Shown here in pieces: positions 27,155-35,126 of a stretch of 35,126 nt of DNA. The stretch spans positions 1-35,126 of the IMG/VR virus record IMGVR_UViG_3300015360_000114, one strand, 5' to 3'. Numbering within the stretch: the stretch's first letter is position 1; every line of letters begins with the position of its first letter. Origin of the DNA: a virus. The notes beneath the pieces are model-generated. The model was not told the DNA's origin. It did not search any database and was given only the letters and a program-made list of their open reading frames with translations. Made by a program: the position numbers and the translations under genes.

Positions 27155-29557
27155 TTAATACCTATATTTAAAAGATATGGTTTCTGGAACTGTCAAAATA
27201 ACCGTTGTCGTTATCGTAGCGCCTGCGATTGTATAATCAACTATATTTGTTCCAACGGCTCCATTTATAATCACAAAAACAGAAGCCGCCGAAATTGGAG
27301 CATTCGCTAAAACATAAGTCACATTTACGCCATCGATCAATCCGGTTAAATCTTCTTCTGCATCTGTTGGCCCCGTACCAGAAGAAAGGCTTACCCACGC
27401 CCCGTTCTCATAGCATTGTAATTTTAATAAATTCGTATCGTATACAATAGCACCCGCTACTGCTGCCAGTGCATTTTTGGTTGCAGTGCTCATGCTTGCT
27501 GGAACAAATTGCTTTACCCCGATCTCAAGAGCCACGTCGGAGTTTGAAACCTTATTCGATACTGTTCCTATGGCTATCTTATTAAAATAATTATCACTTG
27601 TCGTCTCATCGTAAAAGGCCCAGCTATTTGCAGCAATCGCACTAATCGGCGAGGAAGCATGAAAGCCATACATATTTGTTATAGCAAGCGCCCCTCCGGA
27701 TGGTAAAACTCCAATAGATCGATATCCATAAAAATTAGTTACGGTTCCAGATCCCAATGTATTGCTTACACCGGAAAGATGCTGCGTGCATGCATATGCA
27801 ACTTTACCAGCGGCTCCTTGTATCTCTCCGACACAACCCAGACCAACAAAACCAAGCCCAAGCCCAGTAAAATCAGGCCCCCAATCATCTGCGAAGTTTA
27901 GCCCCTGGCCAAAATTATTAGCAATCATCAGAGCGTTGACTACCGGATCACCAGCCGCTACTAAAGTAACGCCACCAATAGCATGAACATTTGCAAAGAA
28001 TGCAGAGCCAGGAATTGTGTAGTTATAACTGGCATTGACCGCGCCACCTTGAATATCTAACCCAATCTTTTGCGTGCTATTTGCCATTGCAACAGCCGAT
28101 AAAGTAGCCGTATTCATGTTTACTTCAATACCCTTAACGTATAATTCACCAGCAGTAGAAGAAACCTGAACCCTCAAGCCAGTGATTCCATTTGTTGTTG
28201 GAATCGTGCTTGTAGTTTGAGCGTGTATCTGAGCACCTAGGAGATTATCAGTAACCGCATTTGCAGAAATAACAGGGTTAACATTTATGCCCGTCACGTT
28301 TTGCGTAACGGCATTCCCTTTTATCTGCCCGTATAGTCCCGCAATAGTCACGTTATCTACGACAGAATTACCTTCTACCTCTGGACTCGCATTAACCATT
28401 GTAAGACTAGATAGGTCTGCTGAGCCAAATGTTCTAGCGTATAAATTAACCGCATTTACACCCTGAGCCGTAGATGTTCCTGAATATTGCAGGTTAGTAT
28501 TAAATCCATTTGTTCCCGTTGAGGTTGATGCATTCTCTTGGTTTAGGCTAAAAGAGACACCATTTATTCCACCAACTGAAGCAGCATTTCGTGCGTTCAA
28601 ATAAACATTGGAACCATTTACTGAGTTAACCGTGGCGGTATTATTAATATCAATGCCAACGCTTTGACCTGCGGCTCCATTCGTAAGCGTCGCACTATCA
28701 TTTACCTGAATATATGGAGATAAGGCGTTGACGGTATTGGTTATCGTAGAGGTGCCTGAAACAAAAACCTGAGTTATGCCAGCATTCACATTTGTAGAAG
28801 TAACATCGGTAAGATTTATTGAATTAGCATCTCCCGTTAGGTTTGTTATCGTGCCGCCGGCAGATGTAGCGTTGTTGCTTCTGCCTTGAAAATTTGTAAC
28901 TGTTTGGCCCGCACCCACGTTATTGCCAACCCTTAAGCCCGTATAGTTAGCAATCAATCCCGTTCCGGCCAGGTTTGAATAGTGATCTTGAAGATATATA
29001 CTTCCGGTAGTTCCGGATCCGCTATATCCAAGTGTGGAACTTACAACTCCGACCGATTGAGAAAGATTAAATCCGCCAGTGTCAAAGCTAACTAATTTAG
29101 AATCATGAAGGAATGAAGCGCTGGCTGTATTAGCCGAACCAGTAAGATTAGTTTGCTGGCTCCATTGCTTGAATCCAATACCATTAGTGGGAACAACGTT
29201 TTGGATCGTGGCAAAGCTGCCATCCGCATTGACCGTCAATCTACTCGCATTGCTTGTTACTATATTAAAAGGCTGCGCGTCTGATGTTCCAATTTTTGCC
29301 GCTCCAGCGGTTCCAGTGTTACCGTCAAGCAACCAAACATCAGGATACGCCATCTGCGTCCATAGAGCAGGAAAGCTGCCTGGTGGGCCTCCGTGGTTTG
29401 CAGCGATACAGATATAAGCAATACTATCGTAGATCACTACATCATTTAAAACGTAGTTTATTAAATTATCCCAATAACCGAGGAAGCGCATATTTCCAGC
29501 TGTTGCTGAACCAGTGAGGTCAAACGCTCCAGTAAATGGATTAAATTTTATTCCCAT
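27155..29557 (-). CDS. Large fibre-like protein in the head/neck module
   Basis: 800 aa. N-terminus MGIKFNPFTGAFDLTG is the usual start of many phage fibre proteins, followed by GYWDNLINYVLNDVVIYDSIAYICIAA, a carbohydrate-binding-like (ChtBD3-type) module near 30-60. The long middle is Asn/Thr/Ser/Gly/Ala-rich with repeated GxNVxL and TNVTGINVNP-like strands, likely a beta-solenoid shaft. The C-end (GLIDGVNVTYVLANAPISAASVFVIING) is beta-rich. Its place between capsid and neck genes suggests a capsid- or neck-attached fibre. Confidence 0.65.
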   Translation of the reverse strand: MGIKFNPFTGAFDLTGSATAGNMRFLGYWDNLINYVLNDVVIYDSIAYICIAANHGGPPGSFPALWTQMAYPDVWLLDGNTGTAGAAKIGTSDAQPFNIVTSNASRLTVNADGSFATIQNVVPTNGIGFKQWSQQTNLTGSANTASASFLHDSKLVSFDTGGFNLSQSVGVVSSTLGYSGSGTTGSIYLQDHYSNLAGTGLIANYTGLRVGNNVGAGQTVTNFQGRSNNATSAGGTITNLTGDANSINLTDVTSTNVNAGITQVFVSGTSTITNTVNALSPYIQVNDSATLTNGAAGQSVGIDINNTATVNSVNGSNVYLNARNAASVGGINGVSFSLNQENASTSTGTNGFNTNLQYSGTSTAQGVNAVNLYARTFGSADLSSLTMVNASPEVEGNSVVDNVTIAGLYGQIKGNAVTQNVTGINVNPVISANAVTDNLLGAQIHAQTTSTIPTTNGITGLRVQVSSTAGELYVKGIEVNMNTATLSAVAMANSTQKIGLDIQGGAVNASYNYTIPGSAFFANVHAIGGVTLVAAGDPVVNALMIANNFGQGLNFADDWGPDFTGLGLGFVGLGCVGEIQGAAGKVAYACTQHLSGVSNTLGSGTVTNFYGYRSIGVLPSGGALAITNMYGFHASSPISAIAANSWAFYDETTSDNYFNKIAIGTVSNKVSNSDVALEIGVKQFVPASMSTATKNALAAVAGAIVYDTNLLKLQCYENGAWVSLSSGTGPTDAEEDLTGLIDGVNVTYVLANAPISAASVFVIINGAVGTNIVDYTIAGATITTTVILTVPETISFKYRY

Positions 29558-29804
29558 TTAGTAAAAATTCCTTAGTGGCGTCTGTATAATTTAAAGTAAC
29601 AACGGCAACGGTTACTGTGGCCAGCTTGAAGGTATATACCTCTTGAGTAGCAATCGGATATGTAACGGCAAATTCATCGAACTTCGGAACAGCAAAGCCG
29701 CTTATAGAATCATTATCTAAGGTGATAAGAACGGAAGTTTCCCCGCCTGTAGTTTGGCGGAACTTGTCCCGTTCCCTGTCTATAACTGATGAGCTAAATG
29801 GCAT
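29541..29804 (-). CDS. Conserved small structural-region protein
   Basis: 87 aa beginning MPFSSSVIDRERDKFRQTTGG, a start recurrent next to phage fibre genes. Beta-rich end (TVTVAVVTLNYTDATKEFL). The fibre start lies inside its last codons. Probably a connector or small structural protein. Confidence 0.6.
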   Translation of the reverse strand: MPFSSSVIDRERDKFRQTTGGETSVLITLDNDSISGFAVPKFDEFAVTYPIATQEVYTFKLATVTVAVVTLNYTDATKEFLLNGNKI

Positions 29805-30003
29805 CTGATAAAATTTCTTTTATCTCTTGGTTGTAAGCACCGCCGAGGTCGACGTAGTACCAGGCAAACCATTCTTTTCCATCGTGCAAAATTGTGTATG
29901 TATGAAGGCTAGAGCGCTTGATATTGTTTTTGAGCATGGCTATTTCTAAACCCTTTGGGCTTTTTGCTTTCAAAAACCGTGGTGCCGTTAGCGCTCTAGT
30001 CAT
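29794..30003 (-). CDS. Small hypothetical protein downstream of the capsid gene
   Basis: 69 aa: basic N-terminal segment (APRFLKAKSPKGLEIAMLKNNIKRSS) and an aromatic core (KEWFAWYYVDLGGAY). It is the first gene after the capsid terminator. Function unknown. Confidence 0.5.
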   Translation of the reverse strand: MTRALTAPRFLKAKSPKGLEIAMLKNNIKRSSLHTYTILHDGKEWFAWYYVDLGGAYNQEIKEILSDAI

Positions 30004-30036
30004 AAATAAAAGTAGTGCGCGGCTGTTACACCGCGC
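30001..30036 (-). terminator. Intrinsic terminator after the major capsid gene
   Basis: On the minus strand GCGCGG-TGTAACAG-CCGCGC (six pairs) followed after five bases by TTTTATTT. It lies between the capsid stop and the next gene, so it should end or reduce transcription from the head operon, a common way to raise capsid expression over downstream genes. Confidence 0.7.
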
Positions 30037-30045
30037 CCACCTTAA

Positions 30046-30903
30046 TTAGTCGTTCAATCCGAGGATCAAAGGGGATTTGCCAGAAGCCGCGCCCTTTAAG
30101 CCAGTTTGAAGAGCCTTGATTCCAAACAACTGGTCAACAGCTACGCGGGTAGCGCCAACGCCGTACTCATTCGCTTTCTGCTCGTCCATTGCTGGAGCAG
30201 ATTGGAAACCGTAAGCGAGGGATTCTTTAGCAGCGAGAAACATCTGCTTACCTGCAAGGCCGTTATGCAGAACAACAGGCATTCCCAAAAGGCGGTTGAT
30301 GTAACCTTCACGGATTACCATCTCACCAAAAGCAGACACATCCTTAAATTCAGAGAGGCCGATTAGTTCCTTGTTCTGCTGAATAGAAACCAACCAAACG
30401 CCTTCTTCTGTCTGGCCATCGGCAGTCAAGTAACTCTCTTGCATAGTTGTGAGGTTTGCATAGGTTACATTTACATCTGCGCCCACGTTGATGAAGCTGG
30501 CAGCTCCACCGGCGAGTGCTACGATGATCTGCGCGTCAAGGTAACGGGCGTGAGCAGCAGCAGCAGCTTTTGCAAATGCCATCTCAACGTTGATGTTGCT
30601 CTGTTTCTTAGTCATGGAATCAATGATATAGGAGATATATGCATTGAAATTAAGGTCCATGGTATCTAGGGTCGAAGTCAAAGCGGTTGCATCTCCAGCG
30701 GCGGCTTCTACGCGGTCAACAACGGTAAAGCTTGTCAACTTAGGGAAGCCGATAGACTTCGAACCAGGAACAGCGAACGAAGAAACATCAGTGAAGTAAG
30801 GCAGTAGCTTTGCCTTGAAAGCCAGCTCGCGCTGAATAAGAGCGGTGATAAGGTCTTGCTTAGTCGCCCCAAGTTCGGTGTTTCCAGTTATTACATCAGC
30901 CAT
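30046..30903 (-). CDS. Major capsid protein
   Basis: 285 aa. N-terminus TKQDLITALIQRELAFKAKLLPYFTDVSSFAVPGSKSIGFPK and the middle MAFAKAAAAAHARYLDAQIIVAL, then GVWLVSIQQNKELIGLSEFKD and INRLLGMPVVLHNGL, ending with a beta-strand tail, match an HK97-fold phage capsid protein of the smaller type. It follows a scaffold gene. No maturation protease is seen, so cleavage is not implied. GGGGAAT before ATG 30903. Confidence 0.9.
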   Translation of the reverse strand: MADVITGNTELGATKQDLITALIQRELAFKAKLLPYFTDVSSFAVPGSKSIGFPKLTSFTVVDRVEAAAGDATALTSTLDTMDLNFNAYISYIIDSMTKKQSNINVEMAFAKAAAAAHARYLDAQIIVALAGGAASFINVGADVNVTYANLTTMQESYLTADGQTEEGVWLVSIQQNKELIGLSEFKDVSAFGEMVIREGYINRLLGMPVVLHNGLAGKQMFLAAKESLAYGFQSAPAMDEQKANEYGVGATRVAVDQLFGIKALQTGLKGAASGKSPLILGLND

Positions 30904-31539
30904 TTAATTCCCCTTTTTTTTAAAATTACTCAGCAAAGTTTTTTCGATCTCAGCCGTTGTCATTGTTTCTATATTTTTTTCTACAAACCCTGGTGCCTTC
31001 CCTGGCACCGCATCGGCAATCTTCGGAGCTGGCTTACTAAAAAAATAAGCTTTATTTTTTTTAAAGTCTTCCAGCATCACTCGAACAGAAGCTTTATCAA
31101 CGTCGAATGTGTCCGTGATTGGAACTTGATCTAAAGGTAAAAGAGAAGTTAGAGAATCAACATCAATACAACCCATTTTCATAGCTTCCATTGCTATCGC
31201 GTCCGATACCGTCTTATAGGCAAAAGCCTGTTTCAGCTTTACTGTCTGCGCCTCAGTATCATTGGCCTTCCTTTGCCAAACGTCTGCGAGTTCTTTATAT
31301 TGACCGTTCTCTTGTAGCCTTGATTTCTCTGTTTCTTCACGCTTACGCTTTTCCTCAGAATACTTCTGACGACTAGTTTTAGCTTCTAATGAAACCTCTT
31401 TTAACCTTCGGGTTAATTCATTATTCGTTCGTTGTGCTACTACTTCGTTTTGTTCTTTTTGATCATCGCTCGACTGAGCGGATTCGTCGTTCAACTGAAC
31501 TATTTCTTCGTCCGACTGGACTTCTGTTGCTTTTATCAT
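30904..31539 (-). CDS. Scaffolding protein
   Basis: 211 aa between portal and capsid. Acidic N-terminal region (EVQSDEEIVQLNDESAQSSDD), a long charged coiled coil (RLKEVSLEAKTSRQKYSEEKRKREETEKS), and a C-terminal helical part (TTAEIEKTLLSNFKKKGN). Typical of capsid scaffolds, which guide shell assembly and leave before packaging. Starts inside the portal stop (TAATG). Confidence 0.8.
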   Translation of the reverse strand: MIKATEVQSDEEIVQLNDESAQSSDDQKEQNEVVAQRTNNELTRRLKEVSLEAKTSRQKYSEEKRKREETEKSRLQENGQYKELADVWQRKANDTEAQTVKLKQAFAYKTVSDAIAMEAMKMGCIDVDSLTSLLPLDQVPITDTFDVDKASVRVMLEDFKKNKAYFFSKPAPKIADAVPGKAPGFVEKNIETMTTAEIEKTLLSNFKKKGN

Positions 31540-33032
31540 TATGCCCCCTGTTTATTCGTTTGGTCAATTAATTGTGGTTGATTATTTTCATCAATCTTTA
31601 AAAGTATCTCTTGGGCTTTCTCTTCGCTAACCCCTCGTAGCTCCATAATTCCCTCAACCTGAGAAATTAATCCGCTCTCTATCCGCTTAATAACAGAGTC
31701 TTCCTTGTCCGATTGCGTGTTGATAAGTTCTGGCCCAATAAAGTTAACACTCACTTCTGATTCTTCAGGCCACACACCAAAACTATACTTATCTTTCAAT
31801 AGTGGAGTGCCAACAATGGCCCCATACCAAGCGCGGATCAAAATATAAAGCTCATCTTCTACAGCATCGAACATATCAAGATCATCCTGAGATGCTTCAA
31901 ATCGCTCCACCATAGCAAGCAATCGCTCCAATCCTGATGCATACTTATTGGCATCACCGCTGGCTGTTATGGTTTTAGGGTCCACGCCCTGAGATGTTAG
32001 GAAGTAAGAAATTAGTCTATCCTGTAAATCAAGTGACGCCTTCATATCCGGCTGTGGGCTAACAAACTCGAAGGACGGTTTTATTTCCGGCCTGGTTGGG
32101 TCGATGGGAAGAAAAAGAATGTGCTGTGGCCCAACGGTTACGCTTTCTGGCACCTTTTCCGCTACGATAACTCCTTGAGAATAAGATTGGAGCCTATTTG
32201 TATTGCATGTGTCTGATAGGATAACGGCAAAATCCAGGGAAAACGATACTACGCCAGATCCCTTTCTTACCCAGAATTCAAAATCTTTCTCTGAGCTAAC
32301 ATCAATAAAAGGAATCATCCCGATAGGGTTATCATTGGCTTCAAGTATCTGCCCGTTCCCATTGCAAACTATGTTCGCGTCTTTTGTCCAGATAACGTAT
32401 CTATCTAATGCCGCTTTATAATCATCCCTATCCGCGATTGCCTCATTCTTATTATTTGATTTAGGTATATTTTTAGAACCATAATTTGAGCCGTCAATAT
32501 CAGAATTTATGGAAGCGGAATCAACAGAAGATTTATCTAAGGCGGATATAATATAAGCAATCGCGGTTTCCGGATCCTGCGGGTCGGGAATTACATCATA
32601 TTGTTGGGGAGCAAGAAGCTTTAACGATATCTTACCGTTCTTAGGGATAACCTGGATGGCGCACTGATCATGCAATTTGTATTTCTGATTAGCCTTCTTT
32701 AGCTTTACGTTTGCGCGGCTATCGTCATAGATCAACTTTACAGCAGCTTCCTGCTCTTCACTAAGTTCAGAAAAAACTCTATCTGGTGTTCGCTTATATA
32801 CAGAGGACATTTCTGTAATGATACGCCTTGATAGGTTTATGCTCGTGCATGTTCGCATCTCCGATACTGTCTTTGATGAAAACTCTTTAACAAGCATCTC
32901 CATAACATATTCACGCTGATGATCATTGAACACATGGGAGCGTTTTTGATGATCTGCCTTCCTTGATTTATTCTCATCAGAGTTTATCTCTTCGATAATA
33001 TTCTTTAGGTTAGATTGATTTAAAAAATCCAT
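31539..33032 (-). CDS. Portal protein
   Basis: 497 aa. The order SSVYKRTPDRVFSELSEEQE, LKKANQKYKLHDQCAIQVIPKNGKISLKLLAPQQYDVIPD, IPFIDVSSEKDFEFWVRKG and a helical C-terminus matches phage portals of the SPP1 gp6-like kind. It forms the twelve-fold DNA-entry ring. AGAGG six bases before ATG 33032, three bases after the large terminase stop. The last third is acidic. Confidence 0.88.
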   Translation of the reverse strand: MDFLNQSNLKNIIEEINSDENKSRKADHQKRSHVFNDHQREYVMEMLVKEFSSKTVSEMRTCTSINLSRRIITEMSSVYKRTPDRVFSELSEEQEAAVKLIYDDSRANVKLKKANQKYKLHDQCAIQVIPKNGKISLKLLAPQQYDVIPDPQDPETAIAYIISALDKSSVDSASINSDIDGSNYGSKNIPKSNNKNEAIADRDDYKAALDRYVIWTKDANIVCNGNGQILEANDNPIGMIPFIDVSSEKDFEFWVRKGSGVVSFSLDFAVILSDTCNTNRLQSYSQGVIVAEKVPESVTVGPQHILFLPIDPTRPEIKPSFEFVSPQPDMKASLDLQDRLISYFLTSQGVDPKTITASGDANKYASGLERLLAMVERFEASQDDLDMFDAVEDELYILIRAWYGAIVGTPLLKDKYSFGVWPEESEVSVNFIGPELINTQSDKEDSVIKRIESGLISQVEGIMELRGVSEEKAQEILLKIDENNQPQLIDQTNKQGA

Positions 33033-33035
33033 TAT

Positions 33036-34304
33036 TTACCTCTTAATCATTTGAACAGGGTTAGGCTCTAGTGAATTGTCGTGCTTATTTACAATGTAGT
33101 ATCTTAGCGCGTCTACTGCATCATCGTTTTTTTTAAGCGGGTTCTCACTTGTCACTATTCCAGCCTTTTCAGGGTAAGAGTAGTTGTAGAGATTGTCTAT
33201 TGTTTTTGGGCAGTTCATTCTGTTGACAAAGAATCGAGATATCCCTTTTGTGTTTCTGATATACGACCTTAGTATGCTAACGCCGTGGGTTATTGCTGAT
33301 GTTCTATATTTAAATTTTATTCCCTTACCCTTGAACCACTCGACGTTAGAAATGCCGGTCTGCTCACGCTCTTGGTTTCCTGCGATATCGCATATCCATT
33401 CATTTATTCTATATGGCTTATTTATAATTAAATTATACATCTGCTCTATTTTCATTTTGGATTTAATAATTTCATCAAAGCAATAAACATTGTCCCTTAT
33501 TGGGTCGTATTGAATAAACAGGCAGGCCATTGGATGCGTCCAGCCCCAATCGATTACGCAATATGTTTCAAGCCGTGGGTTATATGCGTAGTTTTCTAAG
33601 ATGTTCGCATCATCGAATTCGTCGTAGACAAGAGCGGTTCCAGGAACAGACCAGTCTATTTCAAACATCTGCCTAAATGTTCTAGGGTCTAGTGTATCCT
33701 TTAGCCGCTCTATTTCCTCACGGGGAAAGTATGGGTTTTGAGCTGTTGACCATTCGAAGCATTCTGAATCGGCAAGCGGTTTCTCTTTAAAGTGTTTATA
33801 TACCCAGTGCGATTTTGGATTGGTGTATTGAGTTCCAAGCGATCCCGTACACCATATGTAACCCTGGGTATCGGCTACGCGAGCCATAGACTCTAGAAAT
33901 ATTTGTTCGCTCATTTGAAAAACTTCATCCAACCAAATGAATGAGGCTTTTATTCCTTCTAGTCTTTGAGGCTTGTCGGCTGAAATTCCGTATATGATTG
34001 TTCCATTATGCCAGTGAAACTCTTGGTGGGTTTGATGATGATTAGAAATAAAGTGTGAGCCATATGATAAAATCTTTTGCAGCGTTAGCCGCCTGAGCAT
34101 ATCCGAGGTGGGAGAAATTACCACGCCGATGAAAGGATCTATCGAGCCTTCTTTGTATCCTTTTTTTTCTTCTGCGTGAATAATTGTTTCAATCGCACCG
34201 GCCTCAGTTTTACCTCCGCGCTTTCCTGCGAACCCACCCCTAATTTTAGCATTAGATCTGTGAAATCTTTGCTGTATTGGAAACGGTTTATATCTTATCG
34301 TCAC
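33036..34304 (-). CDS. terL: Terminase large subunit
   Basis: 422 aa. Walker A GGFAGKRGGKT at 23-33, Walker B SFIWLDE with D126 E127, then the nuclease domain with CVIDWGWTHP near 240 and DDAVDALRYYIV near 395. It packages DNA with the ATPase and cuts it with the RNase H-like nuclease. GTG start inside the end of the small subunit gene, as usual for these pairs. Confidence 0.95.
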   Translation of the reverse strand: MTIRYKPFPIQQRFHRSNAKIRGGFAGKRGGKTEAGAIETIIHAEEKKGYKEGSIDPFIGVVISPTSDMLRRLTLQKILSYGSHFISNHHQTHQEFHWHNGTIIYGISADKPQRLEGIKASFIWLDEVFQMSEQIFLESMARVADTQGYIWCTGSLGTQYTNPKSHWVYKHFKEKPLADSECFEWSTAQNPYFPREEIERLKDTLDPRTFRQMFEIDWSVPGTALVYDEFDDANILENYAYNPRLETYCVIDWGWTHPMACLFIQYDPIRDNVYCFDEIIKSKMKIEQMYNLIINKPYRINEWICDIAGNQEREQTGISNVEWFKGKGIKFKYRTSAITHGVSILRSYIRNTKGISRFFVNRMNCPKTIDNLYNYSYPEKAGIVTSENPLKKNDDAVDALRYYIVNKHDNSLEPNPVQMIKR

Positions 34305-34665
34305 TTGGTTGTTCTAAAGTAAATTCGATTACCAATTTCTTTTCTGGATCCTTAGAAGATTGGATTGTGTTCTCAACCCTGTCTGCCATGCCTAAATAAT
34401 TCTTAGCTAAAAAAATAAGTAGTGCAGGATTCCCATCGTTCGCTTTTTGTAACATTGTTCTTCTAAGAGATATGCGTCCGAACTGTTTCTTTTCGACGAA
34501 TACCTCCGCAAATGTTCTTTTGTATTTAAATTTTACAGCTCTGTGGATTGTATCTATTGAGCAATTGAACCATGCGGCTACTTCAATTTCTGTGCATTGC
34601 ATTTGGCATAGTTTTTCAAACTCAATCCAGTTAATTGGTTTTTTTGGTCTGCCCATCCTGGCCAT
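34288..34665 (-). CDS. terS: Terminase small subunit
   Basis: 125 aa. GRPKKPINWIEFEKLCQMQCTEIEVAAWFNCSIDTIHRAV is the helix-turn-helix DNA-binding region, followed by SLRRTMLQKANDGNPALLIFLAKNYLGM, the conserved TerS oligomer core. It recognises the packaging site. ATG 34665 overlaps the methyltransferase stop (TAATG). Confidence 0.9.
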   Translation of the reverse strand: MARMGRPKKPINWIEFEKLCQMQCTEIEVAAWFNCSIDTIHRAVKFKYKRTFAEVFVEKKQFGRISLRRTMLQKANDGNPALLIFLAKNYLGMADRVENTIQSSKDPEKKLVIEFTLEQPSDDKI

Positions 34666-35126
34666 TACTTGCTCCTTTGTGCTTTCATAGAATGCATTAC
34701 TTTATTATATGCAATGTCGTTTACGTAAACGCATTCCTGATTGTGCGTTGTATTTTCAATTGTTTTTTTAGATAATAGCGATCTTTTTTTAATAGATAAT
34801 ATTTGTTTGAACCTTTTATCGCTTATATTATATTCTGAGATAAACACTGGATGATTTAATTCTGCTGCCCAGTTTAGAAATTTCTTTGTATCAAATGAGC
34901 CTGAGTATTCTGCGGTTCCAGCATAGGGAGGATCGCAGTAGACAACAGAGTTTTCTTTTATTTCTAGTTGCTCATATGATTTATTATAAAATGATAACTT
35001 ATCTAGTCGCTCTAGTTGCTCTAGTTGCTGTAGTTGCTGTATTCGCTCTAGTTGCTGTAGTTGCTGTAGTTGCTGTAGTTGCTGTATTCGCTCTAGTTGC
35101 TGTAGTTGCTGTAGTTTCTCTATCTC
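34665..35126 (-). CDS. Dam-type DNA adenine methyltransferase, C-terminal part (split by window ends)
   Basis: The last 153 codons of the methyltransferase begun at 680. The tract starts with the repeat-encoded QLQQLERIQQL region, then LDKLSFYNKSYEQLEI and the catalytic DPPY at 34928-34939 (VYCDPPYAGTAEYSG). It closes with a C-terminal helix ending KAQRSK at a TAA that overlaps the terS start. The N-terminal part at 1-680 has the SAM-binding motif, so the enzyme is complete only when the ends are joined. Confidence 0.88.
   Translation of the reverse strand, partial: EIEKLQQLQQLERIQQLQQLQQLQQLERIQQLQQLEQLERLDKLSFYNKSYEQLEIKENSVVYCDPPYAGTAEYSGSFDTKKFLNWAAELNHPVFISEYNISDKRFKQILSIKKRSLLSKKTIENTTHNQECVYVNDIAYNKVMHSMKAQRSK
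35005..35112. repeat. 9-bp tandem repeat (right copy of the circular overlap)
   Basis: Twelve 9-bp units (agtcgctct, agttgctct, then agttgctgt with attcgctct every fifth). From 35014 on, the tract matches the start of the window but with one 45-bp unit fewer. Confidence 0.95.

Overview
The window is essentially one complete tailed-phage (Caudoviricetes) genome of about 35 kb, opened at an arbitrary point of a circular map. Its two ends carry the same 9-bp tandem-repeat tract, and both ends fall inside one adenine methyltransferase gene, which is therefore split between positions 1-680 and 34665-35126. Almost every gene is on the minus strand and reading order runs from high to low coordinates, wrapping through the ends. 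A tape measure protein, a tail tube protein, a tail-terminator-like protein and a frameshifted tail chaperone pair with no sheath indicate a long non-contractile tail (siphovirus). The host is not identifiable. A lipobox protein and a Sec signal peptide on a fibre-like protein fit a Gram-negative host, but only weakly. I see no integrase, repressor, DNA polymerase, primase or helicase.

Layout in transcription order. (1) 34665-30046, packaging and head: small and large terminase, portal, scaffold, major capsid protein, then a good intrinsic terminator. (2) 30003-15106, neck, tail and fibres: two small genes, an 800-aa fibre-like protein placed unusually between head and neck genes, neck and terminator proteins, tail tube, tail chaperones G and GT with a canonical GGGAAAC slippery heptamer, tape measure, distal tail and tip proteins, and an exported-looking LamG-fold protein. 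(3) 15106-13819: small membrane proteins and a lipoprotein, possibly a lysis cassette. (4) 13828-13268: an aberrant tRNA-like gene meeting a rusA-like resolvase, which is the only confident plus-strand gene. (5) 13251-8660: nucleic-acid genes (HNH, DEDD exonuclease, ERF annealing protein) mixed with two beta-solenoid repeat proteins and small unknowns. (6) 8666-7962: about 700 bp without a convincing gene but dense in hairpins, with a TATAAT box, direct repeats and three plus-strand terminator-like hairpins. (7) 7961-3513: tightly overlapping small accessory genes, including a second adenine methyltransferase and several Ala-rich coiled-coil proteins. (8) 3516-1: a two-domain endolysin with tiny flanking membrane or exported ORFs, a neck-like gene, a ParB-like protein and the repeat-containing Dam-type methyltransferase, leading back to terminase.

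The strongest points for follow-up are the structured noncoding region at 7962-8666, the tRNA-like gene with an enlarged anticodon loop, the in-frame minisatellite in the methyltransferase, the GGGAAAC frameshift site, the signal peptide on a fibre-like protein, and the repeated gene-junction sequences that appear to have produced in-frame gene fusions. Functions are assigned by recognising motifs by eye; no database search was run.
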